A stretch of 39,201 nt of DNA from Propionibacteriaceae bacterium. Lineage in GTDB: Bacteria > Actinomycetota > Actinomycetes > Propionibacteriales > Propionibacteriaceae. The notes below the pieces were generated by a model that had not been told where the DNA came from, ran no database searches, and saw only the letters and a program-made list of their open reading frames with translations. The first letter of the stretch is position 1; every line of letters starts with the position of its first letter. The stretch is from positions 1 through 39,201 of the forward strand of contig JAIRXC010000088.1 in NCBI GenBank assembly GCA_031268515.1. Reading direction: 5' to 3'. A program made the translations under genes and the position numbers. Shown here piece after piece: positions 11,034 through 19,888 of the stretch.

Positions 11034-12706
11034 AGGTCCTCCAACGCGGCGGCGACTTGGCAGACCGTCAACCAGGGCTGCGGGGACAAGACCTTGGCGG
11101 TTTGGGGGGCCATGGCGCTGGAGCGGCCGAGGATCTCGGCCGGCGGGCCGTCGGCGATGAGGTCGCCGGCCGCCATGACAAGGACTCGGTCCGCTAGACG
11201 GGCGGCGAACTCGACATCATGGGTTGCTACGGCCAGGGTCCGGCCCTTGCGGGCGAGGCCGGCCAAGCTGGCAGCCAGCGCGGACTTGGCCGCGTCGTCA
11301 AGGCCCCTGGTCGGTTCGTCGAGGAGGAGGACCGGCGGGCCGGCGGCGACCTGGAGGGCGAGGACGAGGCAGAGACGCTGGCCTTCCGAGAGGTCGCGCG
11401 GATGGCTGGCCAAGTCGAGGCCGGGAGCCAGACGGTCGAGCGAGCGTTTCGCCGTTCCCGGCGGGGAACCCTGAGCGCGGTCAGCGGCGGCGCACTCAGC
11501 GCCGACCGAGTCGAGGTAGAGGAGGTCGGCGGCGTTCTGAGGGACGAGGCGGATGGCCTCGCGGACCTTGTCGAGCGGCGCCGCGCTGAGATCGCGGCCG
11601 CCGACCGACCAGCGGCCTGAGTAGCAAGGGCCGGCCCCGCTCAGCGCCCACAGCAGGCTCGACTTGCCGGAACCGTTGCGGCCCATGAGGAAGGTGATCT
11701 GCCCGGCCGTCAGCTCGAACGTGGCGTCACGGACGGCGACGGTCCGGCCGTAGACGACGCCGATGTGCTCGGCCCGCAAACCCGTGGGTCCGCTGGAAGG
11801 AACGGCCGAAGCCATGGAAACAGGCGCGGCGGCGATGGTTTCGACGGCAGAGACAGGCGGGGAACTGCGGCGGGGGTAGGCGTCAGGGTCGCAGCCGGCC
11901 AAACGTTGGCGCAGCGGGCCGGCCAGGCGGCGGGCCGCCCGGACCGACAGGGGCAGCGGCGACCAGCCGGCCAGCCGGCCGAGGTCGGCCACGGGCGGGC
12001 GCAGCGGGCTGCGGGCGATGAGGTCGGCCGGAGGGCCGTTTTCCACGGCGCCGCCGGGTTGGACGAGGAGCAAGCGGTCGGCGTATTCGATGACCCGCTC
12101 CAACCTGTGCTCGGCGATGAGCACCGTCGTGCCAAGGTCGTGGACGAGCCGTAGGAGAGTCGCCAAGACCTCTTCCGCCGAGGTCGGGTCGAGGGCGCTG
12201 GTCGGCTCGTCGAGGACGAGGACGCGGGCTCCGGCCGCCAAGACGGAGCCGATGGCGACGCGTTGCTGCTGGCCGCCGGAGAGGCTGCGCAGGGCGCGAG
12301 CCCGCAGCGGCGCGATGCCGAGGAGGTCGAGCGTCTCCTCGACCCGGGTCCGCATGACGGCCGGAGCAAAACCGAGTTGCTCCATGCCGTAGGCCAACTC
12401 CTCTTCGACCGTGTCCGCGACGAAACCAGACAAGGGGTCTTGGCGGACGACGCCGACCGTTTGGGCCAGTTCGCGGGGCGGGTGGTCGCGGGTGTCGCAG
12501 CCCGCTACCTCGACCCGGCCGCCCAAACGGCCGCCGGTGAAATGGGGGACATGGCCGTTGACCGCCCCCAGGAGGGTTGATTTGCCGCTGCCGGTCCGGC
12601 CGGCCACGAGGGCGAACTCGCCTTCGGAGAGGTGGAAACTGACGTGGGCCAGAGCCGGCCGGCGGGCGCCGGCGTAGGTGACGGTGACATCCGTGAAATC
12701 GATCAC
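11030..12706 (-). CDS. Fused ECF-type ABC ATPase (EcfA-EcfA')
   Basis: Two ABC domains: GRTGSGKSTLL/LSGGQQQRVAI/VLVLDEPTSALD and GRNGSGKSSLL/LSEGQRLCLVLA/VLLLDEPTRGLD. GTG start at 12706 overlapping ecfT stop. Confidence 0.9.
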   Translation of the reverse strand: MIDFTDVTVTYAGARRPALAHVSFHLSEGEFALVAGRTGSGKSTLLGAVNGHVPHFTGGRLGGRVEVAGCDTRDHPPRELAQTVGVVRQDPLSGFVADTVEEELAYGMEQLGFAPAVMRTRVEETLDLLGIAPLRARALRSLSGGQQQRVAIGSVLAAGARVLVLDEPTSALDPTSAEEVLATLLRLVHDLGTTVLIAEHRLERVIEYADRLLLVQPGGAVENGPPADLIARSPLRPPVADLGRLAGWSPLPLSVRAARRLAGPLRQRLAGCDPDAYPRRSSPPVSAVETIAAAPVSMASAVPSSGPTGLRAEHIGVVYGRTVAVRDATFELTAGQITFLMGRNGSGKSSLLWALSGAGPCYSGRWSVGGRDLSAAPLDKVREAIRLVPQNAADLLYLDSVGAECAAADRAQGSPPGTAKRSLDRLAPGLDLASHPRDLSEGQRLCLVLALQVAAGPPVLLLDEPTRGLDDAAKSALAASLAGLARKGRTLAVATHDVEFAARLADRVLVMAAGDLIADGPPAEILGRSSAMAPQTAKVLSPQPWLTVCQVAAALEDL

Positions 12707-14004
12707 GCGGCCGCCCCCGCTTTGTCGGCTGGCCCGGCCGCGACGGCCGGTTGCGGCGGCGTGCCAGCGGACCGCGGCGCCCCGGCGGTCGGCAACGCCG
12801 GCTTGGCCATCGCGGCGGCAGCCAAGCCGGCGCCCGCTGAAGCCGATTCTGGTGGAATCGGCTCTGTTGAAGCCGGCGGTTTTCGACTCATCTCTCCTCC
12901 GTTGTTGTTTTGCCCGGTTTCGGTTCCGTCGTCGGTTGTCAACGGCGGCGGCGGGGTCGCGAAGGCGGGGACGACGGCGGCGAGGAGGGCGCAGACGACG
13001 AAGACAGGGACAGACGGCAAGGCGAGAGGAGAAGCTGGAGGGTAGGCGGCGGCGGGGTCGAGGAGGGAGAAGACGCCTACGGCGGCGGCGGGGACGAGGC
13101 CAGAGGCGGCCGTCACGGTCTCGGCCAAACGCCAACGGTCGGGGCGGTAGCGGCTGCGGCGGCTGCGGCGGCCGGCCCGCCGCAGTGACCAGCCGGCCAA
13201 GGCGACGCCGGCGGCGAGGAAGGGCCAGCCGAGTTGGCTGGGCGCGCCGCCGAGGTCTAAGAGCGCGAACGCGCCGACGCTTATGAGCGTCACGGCGGCC
13301 GCGAAGCCGGCGCCCGTCCAACGCGACGCCGCCTCGGCCCGGCGGCCGTAACCCCGTCCGTCCATCGCGGCCGCCAACGCCAGAGAACCCTCGAGCGAGT
13401 CGGCCAAAACCGGGATGACGAGCTCTTTGAGGACGTGGCGGGTGCGGCGGCGGCCGGAACGGAGCAGCCGGGCCCGGTTGACCCGCTGGGCCGACTCAGC
13501 CAGCCGGGGGAAGACGCTTAAAGCCACGACGATGGCGCCGCCGAACTCGGCCAAGGCGCCGGGCACAGCCGACAATAACCGCTTTGGATTGGCGAGGGAA
13601 TTGGCGGCGCCGACGCAGATGATCAGCGTGCCGAGGCGCAGGCCGTCTGCGAAGCCGGCCGCCAGCGCCTCAACCGAAACGGGGCCGAACAGACTGGCGC
13701 CCGTGAGGAAGTCGGGCAGGCGCAGCCGCGGCAGGGAGACCAGGACCGTCGGGCCATCGCCGGCCAGCAGGATGCGAAAACCAATTCGGATGGCGACGAT
13801 GAAGGCGGCCAAGAAGAGGTAGAGGCGAAAACTCAAGGCCCAAGGGGCGTCCGTCCGCCGGGCCATGACGACGACGGCGACGACGGCGACGAGCAGAGCC
13901 AAAACAACAGGATTGGTCGTCCGTGAGGCTGCCGCCGCCGCGCCCAGCGCCCATAGCCACCAGGCGCCGGGATGGAGGGGGCGGGGAAGCAGATACGTCC
14001 GCAC
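12703..14004 (-). CDS. ECF transporter T component (EcfT/CbiQ-like)
   Basis: TNPVVLALLVAVVAVVVMARR..., AMDGRGYGRR motif near the C-terminal part; GTG at 14004 preceded by GAGGAGG. Confidence 0.85.
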   Translation of the reverse strand: MRTYLLPRPLHPGAWWLWALGAAAAASRTTNPVVLALLVAVVAVVVMARRTDAPWALSFRLYLFLAAFIVAIRIGFRILLAGDGPTVLVSLPRLRLPDFLTGASLFGPVSVEALAAGFADGLRLGTLIICVGAANSLANPKRLLSAVPGALAEFGGAIVVALSVFPRLAESAQRVNRARLLRSGRRRTRHVLKELVIPVLADSLEGSLALAAAMDGRGYGRRAEAASRWTGAGFAAAVTLISVGAFALLDLGGAPSQLGWPFLAAGVALAGWSLRRAGRRSRRSRYRPDRWRLAETVTAASGLVPAAAVGVFSLLDPAAAYPPASPLALPSVPVFVVCALLAAVVPAFATPPPPLTTDDGTETGQNNNGGEMSRKPPASTEPIPPESASAGAGLAAAAMAKPALPTAGAPRSAGTPPQPAVAAGPADKAGAAA

Positions 14005-14014
14005 CGGCGCCTCC

Positions 14015-14776
14015 TCAGCCGGCCCGGCCCGGCCGTGAGCGGGCGCGGCGGGCGGCCAGGCCGGCGGCCAGCAGCCCGAGCACGACAATGGCGGCGATGG
14101 CGGCCAAGGCGCCAGGGGAGACCGCCGGCCCGGCTGTCGCCGCGGCGGGGCTGGCTTCCGCGGCAGGGCTTATCGCGCCGGCGGCGGCAGGGCTGGCCGT
14201 GGCGCCGTCCGGGCCGCAACTGGTCGCGTCGATCGAGCAGGACCCCAAGGCGGCGGCCGTAGGGGCGGTCCGAGGGGCGGTGACGCCAGGGTCGGCGGCG
14301 TCATGGGAGAACGAGAAGCCTTCGAAACCGCCGAGGTTGACGCGGCTGGTCCCCGCGCCGCGCAGGGAATATTCCCAGTCGCCGCCCGGCTCGGCCTGCC
14401 AATACGACCAATAAGCCGTCGGTGGCGGGGTGGTGGCGCAGGTTTCGACGTAGCCAGGGTCGGCGGCCGTGCCGATGGCCTGGTCTGGGGCCGGCAACCC
14501 GTTCAAGCGGCAGATGAAACCATTGCCCTGGGCGGTCCCCGTCACTTCGACGCCGGCGATACGTAGGAGGTCGGCGCCAGAAACGTCGGCGTCGAGGTTG
14601 GAAACGCAATAGGCCTCCGGTTCACGGCCGAGGTCTTGGTAGTCGATGACAAGGCTGACGGCATTCTTGTCGGCAACCGTGCAGACGCCGTCACGGCTGA
14701 CCGGACCGTCCTCGGCCCAGGCCGCCGCAGACCCGGCCGCAAGGGCGGCGCCCGTGAGTAAGGCGACAACAAGCAT
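14015..14776 (-). CDS. Secreted/membrane-anchored SCO2322-like (DUF4430-like) protein
   Basis: Signal peptide MLVVALLTGAALAAGSAAAWA; GNGFICRLNGLP...YVETCATTPPPTAYWSYWQAEPGGDWEYS...GFEGFSF; C-terminal TM plus RRARSR tail. ATG 14776 preceded by GAGGCGGG; the track's longer ORF begins with GTG at 15022. Confidence 0.75.
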   Translation of the reverse strand: MLVVALLTGAALAAGSAAAWAEDGPVSRDGVCTVADKNAVSLVIDYQDLGREPEAYCVSNLDADVSGADLLRIAGVEVTGTAQGNGFICRLNGLPAPDQAIGTAADPGYVETCATTPPPTAYWSYWQAEPGGDWEYSLRGAGTSRVNLGGFEGFSFSHDAADPGVTAPRTAPTAAALGSCSIDATSCGPDGATASPAAAGAISPAAEASPAAATAGPAVSPGALAAIAAIVVLGLLAAGLAARRARSRPGRAG

Positions 14777-14785
14777 TTTGACCCG

Positions 14786-14929
14786 CCTCAGGGCCCGCCC
14801 CGCGGTCCTCCCAAAAACCAATTCGGCGATTCTCCCTCTGGTCCGGCTGGCGGTCCTCCCCGTAGTTCGGCCGGCGCTTCTTCCCCTGATCCGGCTAGCT
14901 GCCCCCTCAGAGGTTCGGCCGGCGCTTCT
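14786..14929. repeat. ~48-bp degenerate tandem repeat between the two surface-protein genes
   Basis: Translated in the extended ORF as RSAGRTSEGAASRIRG / RSAGRTTGRTASRTRG / RIAELVFGRTAGRALR. Confidence 0.6.
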
Positions 14930-15021
14930 CCTGTCGGCCAAGCCACTGGAAAAGCGGCGGCTCCGGCTGGTTTCCTTGGCGTCGCGGCCGGGGCAAGGCG
15001 TCGTCATGGCGGTGACGACCA

Positions 15022-16314
15022 CTACTTACGTCGGGCCAAGACGGCCCCGGCGACGCCGCCGGCCAAGAGCAGCAAGGCGATGCCGCCGCCGATCCACCAA
15101 CCAACCGAAACACCGGTGTTAGCCGCCGGCGGCGCGGCGATAAGCGGGGCGTCAGTGCCAGGCGCGCTGGGCAGCTGGTCGGCCAGGCAGGGAGCGCCGG
15201 AGGGCACGTCGGCGCTGGCCTGGGTCCCGTCCAACTCGCCCAGCGGGCCGCCGCCCAAGCCGAGCAGCCCTTGGACGCTGGCGCCCAGGAAAACGGCGAC
15301 GGCCTCGGTCTTTGTCGCCCCAGGGTCCGGCTTGCCGTCGGCGGCCGCGTACGCCATGGCGCCGATGTTGTCTGTGGGCCCGTCGGCCGTCACCTCGTCG
15401 CAGCCTAGGGTCAAGCTCAGGAGGAACGCCTCGGCGGCGGCCGGCGCCGAGCTGCCGAGGGCTCGCAGAGCTTGACTGGCCAGGCCGGTCGTATTGGCGT
15501 TGACAGGAGAGAAACCCGGTGTGCCCCAGCCTCCGGAGGGGTCTTGTTGGGTCTCCAGCCAAACTTTGGCCGCCGCCAGCACGGGGGCGTCGGGACTACG
15601 GCCGGCCGCCAGGAGGGCCTGGATGGCCAGGGCGGTCGAATCGGCGTCGCCGCTGGCGCAGTCCATTGGCGTAAAACCAAAACCGCCATAGTTGTCTGAG
15701 GCAGCGTCGGCGCAGGGCTGGGCTTCCAGCCAGTCAGCCAGGGCCGGGGGCACGCCGTCGGCCGAACGGGCCAAGGCGAGGACGGCCAAGGCGGCGGTGT
15801 AGGCGCTCGGGGCCGCCCCGATCTGCCCGTCCGGGCCGACCTGGGAGGCGACCTCAGCGAACAGGTCACGCGGCCCAGCCGCCGCCGGGAAGGAACTGGG
15901 ATTGCGACCCGCCACGGCCAAGGCGAGGGCGGTCAAGGCGACGGCCGACCACTTGTCTGGCAAGGCCTCGGGGGCGCCGATGTAGGCCTCGCCGGAGTCA
16001 AGGAGCGTGTCGGCAGCCAAGCCGATGGCGTCTCGTCCGACGCCGGCGGCGGCCAGGCTGAAGATGGCGTAAGCAGTGTTCGTATAGTCGGTTTCCCCCG
16101 CCGCGTAGGCGCTGGGCAAAGCCCCGCCGTAAGCCTCGGTCTGCCGGGCCAGCCACCCGGCCGTCAACGCCTGGCTGGCGGCGGCCTCGGAACTCGGCGC
16201 GGTCGGTGCGGCCAGAGCGGGAGCGGCGGCCTGAGACAACGCTGCAGCGGCGACGACGGCGAGGATGAGGGGGCGGGCGAGAAAAGCAAGGGGGCGGACG
16301 GCAGATGACAACAC
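15022..16314 (-). CDS. Prenyltransferase/squalene-oxidase-repeat (intrinsic-factor alpha-domain-like) surface protein
   Basis: Repeats DYTNTAYAIFSLAAAG, DADSTALAIQALLAAG, NANTTGLASQALRALG, GGWGTPGF; signal peptide and C-terminal TM NTGVSVGWWIGGGIALLLLAGGVAGAVLARRK. GTG start at 16314. Confidence 0.82.
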   Translation of the reverse strand: MLSSAVRPLAFLARPLILAVVAAAALSQAAAPALAAPTAPSSEAAASQALTAGWLARQTEAYGGALPSAYAAGETDYTNTAYAIFSLAAAGVGRDAIGLAADTLLDSGEAYIGAPEALPDKWSAVALTALALAVAGRNPSSFPAAAGPRDLFAEVASQVGPDGQIGAAPSAYTAALAVLALARSADGVPPALADWLEAQPCADAASDNYGGFGFTPMDCASGDADSTALAIQALLAAGRSPDAPVLAAAKVWLETQQDPSGGWGTPGFSPVNANTTGLASQALRALGSSAPAAAEAFLLSLTLGCDEVTADGPTDNIGAMAYAAADGKPDPGATKTEAVAVFLGASVQGLLGLGGGPLGELDGTQASADVPSGAPCLADQLPSAPGTDAPLIAAPPAANTGVSVGWWIGGGIALLLLAGGVAGAVLARRK

Positions 16315-16424
16315 GACGCGCCTTTCGGATGAGCGGGTCCGGTGGGTACGCTCCGTGCCGCTCGTCAAGGGAGCGGATGAACGATGCGCCCCCGCAGACC
16401 TCGACGGATGGGAGCCGCTCTGAA

Positions 16425-16515
16425 GGTGGGTTTTCGGACTCGCCCGCGCCTTGTTTTGAAGGCCGGGCCCACCGTTGCGGGTCAGTGCCGGGTTTCGACC
16501 GGCTTGCCCCACCGG
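16425..16515 (-). promoter_or_regulatory. Cobalamin (B12) riboswitch core
   Basis: Reverse complement CCGGTGGGGCAAGCCGGTCGAAACCCGGCACTGACCCGCAACGGTG...GCGAGTCCGAAAACCCACC; matches conserved cobalamin-riboswitch segments (CTGACCCGCAACGGTG; GAGTCCGAAAACC) with GGTGGG...CCCACC closing pairing. Confidence 0.87.
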
Positions 16516-16621
16516 AATGGCTTATGCAGTTGTAGGTGAGGAAGTATCTCACAGCCCGGCCTAGGCAAGGGGCGGCCGATTTCCGAAGGCCGCCTAGCTG
16601 ACGCCGGGCCGACGGCCTGCC

Positions 16622-17986
16622 TCAGCCTTCCAGGACTGTGCCGTCCGGCACTTCGCCGCCGGCCTCGCCCAGCCTCACCGCGCCTACTGCCGCGACATCC
16701 CGGCCGAAACGCCAGTCGCCGGCCACCTTGAGGGAAGCCGCCCGGCGCAGCGACAGCGGCTGCGGCAGGCGGGCGTCGAAGTCGGCGATACGGGCGTACG
16801 GCTTGCCCAACTCGACCACCGGCAACGGCTCGACGCCGGCCCGGAGGATGTAGTCGGGGCCGAGCGTGAAGACATCCGAGCGCAGGAGGGCCAGCTCGTT
16901 CGTCGTCTTGACGGGGCGGAAGCGGCTGCGCGGCACGGCGATGGCCGCGGCCCCCTCGAAGACTTCGATGGCGGCGCCCATGGCGGACTCGATCTGATAA
17001 ACCGCCGGGGAAGCCGGGTCGGCCGGGTCGACCGTCTTGGCGTTGCGGATGAGGGGCAGCTTGAGGACGCCGCCCGTGGCGGCCAACTTGGCCTGCAAAG
17101 CGGGCAAGTCAAACCACAAGTTGTTGCAGTGGGTGAAGGGGTGGATGGCGGCGTCGGTGAAATAGGCCAATTCCTCGGGGGCAGTTTGGGCTGTTTCGCG
17201 CAAGATGAGGCGGCCGTCGGACTTACGGCGGGCCAGATGGCCGCCCTTGACGTCCATGGGGGTGCGGCGGGTGACCTCGGCCGCGAAAGGCGCGCCGGAG
17301 CGGGCGAACCAGCCCGCCAAGGCCGCCGACGGCGCACAACCTAAATTGTCAGAATTGGAGACCGAGGCGTAGCGGAAACCGGCGTCGACGAGCTGGTCGA
17401 GGAGCCCGGAGTCGAGCAGGGTCGGGTAGAGGTCGCCGTGGCCGGGCGGGCACCATTCAAGTTTCGGGCAGGCGGGCCAGGAGACGGGGCTGAGGTCGGA
17501 GCGCAGCAACTTCGGCTCCTGCGATTGGACCACGTCGAGAGGCAGTCCGGCGACCGTCAGGCCAGGGTAGCGGGAGAGGGCGGCCAGGCAATCGGACTGG
17601 GTGTTGAAGCTGTGCAGGAACAGCAGCGGCAGCGCGACCCCGTAGGCTTCCCGCGCCGCCAAGACTTGCCGCGCGATGATGTCGAGGAATGTCAAGTTGT
17701 CGCGGACCGTCAGCAGCGTCTTCGCCTTGTCGAGGCCCATGGATGTGCCCAAACCGCCGTTCAAGCGGATGACGGCCGTGAGGGCCAAGGCGTCCCGGTC
17801 GCCGGGGCTCTCCTTGTCCGGGTCGACGAGGTCCAGGTCCTGGAGCGGGCTGATCGAGTCCTCGGGGATGAGGCCCGAGCCGCCGGCTTCGAGGACGGCG
17901 TAGGAAGAGGCGAAGATCGCCTGGGCGCTTGGGCTGACGCCTGCGGCGCGCATTTTCGCGAGGGCTTTTTGGAGTCCGGCGTTCAC
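16622..17986 (-). CDS. UTP-glucose-1-phosphate uridylyltransferase, UDPGP family
   Basis: IRLNGGLGTSMGLDKAKTLLTVRDNLTFLDIIARQ, LLFLHSFNTQSD, KLEWCPPGHGDLYPTLLDSGLLDQL, YASVSNSDNLGC. GTG start at 17986. Confidence 0.93.
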   Translation of the reverse strand: MNAGLQKALAKMRAAGVSPSAQAIFASSYAVLEAGGSGLIPEDSISPLQDLDLVDPDKESPGDRDALALTAVIRLNGGLGTSMGLDKAKTLLTVRDNLTFLDIIARQVLAAREAYGVALPLLFLHSFNTQSDCLAALSRYPGLTVAGLPLDVVQSQEPKLLRSDLSPVSWPACPKLEWCPPGHGDLYPTLLDSGLLDQLVDAGFRYASVSNSDNLGCAPSAALAGWFARSGAPFAAEVTRRTPMDVKGGHLARRKSDGRLILRETAQTAPEELAYFTDAAIHPFTHCNNLWFDLPALQAKLAATGGVLKLPLIRNAKTVDPADPASPAVYQIESAMGAAIEVFEGAAAIAVPRSRFRPVKTTNELALLRSDVFTLGPDYILRAGVEPLPVVELGKPYARIADFDARLPQPLSLRRAASLKVAGDWRFGRDVAAVGAVRLGEAGGEVPDGTVLEG

Positions 17987-18000
17987 GCCTGGCGAGTATA

Positions 18001-18031
18001 GAGGCCGGCGGCACGGGTTGCCGCCGGCCTC
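18001..18031. promoter_or_regulatory. Perfect 13-bp inverted repeat (5-nt spacer) between divergent UDPGP gene and galK
   Basis: GAGGCCGGCGGCA CGGGT TGCCGCCGGCCTC, adjacent to TATACT (minus strand) at 17995-18000. Confidence 0.6.
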
Positions 18032-18251
18032 TTGGCCACGCTGGCCGAGGCGGGCCGGGCTCGGGCGGCGTCTTGTCCGCCGTCGTCTCCTACGTGCGAA
18101 AAGCCTGCGTCCGCGCGCCCCGAAAGCGGAATAAGCCAGAGCCGCCATCGGCAAGTTGGCTCAAGGCGGCTACATTTGGGCCGGCGGCCGCCAGCCGCTC
18201 CCCCTGCGCCCCAAGAACGCCCCTGTGCCCCAAGACCGACGGAGGGACCCC

Positions 18252-19427
18252 GTGGCCGAAACGTCCGCAGCCGCCGCCAGCGCGTTGTTCGAGCAGGCCT
18301 ACGGCGGCTCTCAGGCGGGACTGTGGGCCGCCCCCGGCCGGGTCAACCTCATCGGCGAACACGTCGACTACAACGCCGGCCTTGTCCTGCCCATCGCGCT
18401 GCCCCAACGCGCCTACGCGGCGGCCCGGCCGCGGGCCGACCGGCTGGTCCGCTTCGCCTCCGCCGGGCTGCCGGGGGTGGCCGAAGTCGACCTGGACGAC
18501 ATCGCCCCCGGCCGCCCCGCTGACTGGTCCCGTTATCCCGCCGGCGTCTTCTGGGCGCTGCGGCGGGCCGGCCACGACGTCGGCGGCCTCGACCTGGCCT
18601 TCGCCTCCGACGTGCCCATCGGGGCTGGCCTGTCCAGTTCGGCCGCCATCGAAGGGGCCGCCGGGGCCGCCGTTTCCGACCTCTTCGGCCTCGGCCTCTT
18701 GGCCGACGACGCCAGCCGGGCCGAACTGGCCCGTCTTTGCCAGCGGGCCGAGAACGAGATCGCCTTGGCTCCGACCGGCGGCATGGACCAGGCCGCCGCG
18801 CTACGCTGCCAAGCCGGCCACGCTCTCAATCTTGATTGCCGTGACGGGGCTGTCGCCCAGATCCCCTTCGACGCCGCCGCCGCCGGTCTCGTCCTTCTTG
18901 TCATCGACACGAAGAGCGCCCACGCCCTCGGCGACGGCGGTTACGGCGCCCGCCGCGCCGACTGTGAGCAGGCGGTCCGAGAACTCGGCCTCCACAGCTT
19001 GCGCGAGATCGCCCCCGACGAGCTCGGCGCCGCCGTGGCCAACCTTTCGAACGACCGCCTACGCCGCCGCGTCCGGCATGTCGTGACCGAGATCGAACGC
19101 GTCCGCCGATCCGTCGTCGCCCTCCGGGCCGGTGATTTCGCTTTGCTGGGGGAGCTTTTCGACCTTTCCCACGCGTCGCTGCGCGACGACTACGAGGTCT
19201 CCTGTCCAGAACTCAACACCGCCCAGGAAGCCGCCCTCGCCGGCGGCGCCATCGGGGCCCGGATGACCGGCGGCGGCTTTGGCGGCTCGGCCATCGCTTT
19301 GATCGAGGCCGCCGCGGCCGGCGCTGTCGAGGACGCCGTCCGGGCGGCTTTCGCGGCGGCCGGCCACGCCCGGTCGCCGGCCTGCCTAGCTGCCGTCCCC
19401 GCTGGCCCGGCCGGCCGTATCGCCTGA
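18252..19427 (+). CDS. galK: Galactokinase
   Basis: GRVNLIGEHVDYNAGLVLPIALP, PIGAGLSSSAAIEGA, GARMTGGGFGGSAIAL; GTG start at 18252 preceded by GGAGG. Confidence 0.96.
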   Translation: MAETSAAAASALFEQAYGGSQAGLWAAPGRVNLIGEHVDYNAGLVLPIALPQRAYAAARPRADRLVRFASAGLPGVAEVDLDDIAPGRPADWSRYPAGVFWALRRAGHDVGGLDLAFASDVPIGAGLSSSAAIEGAAGAAVSDLFGLGLLADDASRAELARLCQRAENEIALAPTGGMDQAAALRCQAGHALNLDCRDGAVAQIPFDAAAAGLVLLVIDTKSAHALGDGGYGARRADCEQAVRELGLHSLREIAPDELGAAVANLSNDRLRRRVRHVVTEIERVRRSVVALRAGDFALLGELFDLSHASLRDDYEVSCPELNTAQEAALAGGAIGARMTGGGFGGSAIALIEAAAAGAVEDAVRAAFAAAGHARSPACLAAVPAGPAGRIA

Positions 19428-19454
19428 TTCCCAACGGCCACGCCCGCGTAGAGC

Positions 19455-19602
19455 GGATCGTCCCGGCGCCCGCTGGCTAGGCTCAAGATCGCCTACGGCA
19501 GCAATGTCATCACCGGGATCGTCCCGGCGCCCGCTGGCTAGGCCAAAACGCCTGGACCCCCGGACTGCGTTCCCAGGGATTGTCCCGGCCCGCTGGCTAG
19601 GC
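19455..19602 (+). repeat. Degenerate tandem repeat: three copies of GGATCGTCCCGGCGCCCGCTGGCTAGGC at an exact 61-bp period
   Basis: Cores at 19455-19482, 19516-19543, 19577-19602 (third copy: one substitution, 2-bp deletion). Confidence 0.85.
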
Positions 19603-19888
19603 CGGCCGTATCGCCTGTTTCGCCGCCCGCCGCCTGGAGGCTCACCGAATACGGGCGGCGGCGCGCTGCCTCGGTCATCGCCGCCCGCCCGCCGCCTGGA
19701 GACCTAACTTGATAATCCGACGTTGGCCCTCGCCGGCCGGGCCATCTGCTCCACCGCCGGCCCGCCGCCTTGCCGTCACGCCGGCCCGCTTGGGAACAGG
19801 GCGGCCGGCCACAAGGCGGCCGCTGGACCCTCGACCGTGCCCTGAGCGCTAGTGGACCGCTCGCGAGCGCCAGTGGGAGACTCATCCT

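Noticed and set aside
18073-19086. 337-aa plus-strand ORF overlapping galK
   Set aside because: Out-of-frame Pro/Arg/Ser-rich shadow of galK.
19455-19602. CRISPR array (28-nt repeat, 33-nt spacers)
   Set aside because: Only 2-3 units, third core degenerate, intervals share sequence with each other and with the galK tail, and no cas genes in the window; kept only as a repeat finding.
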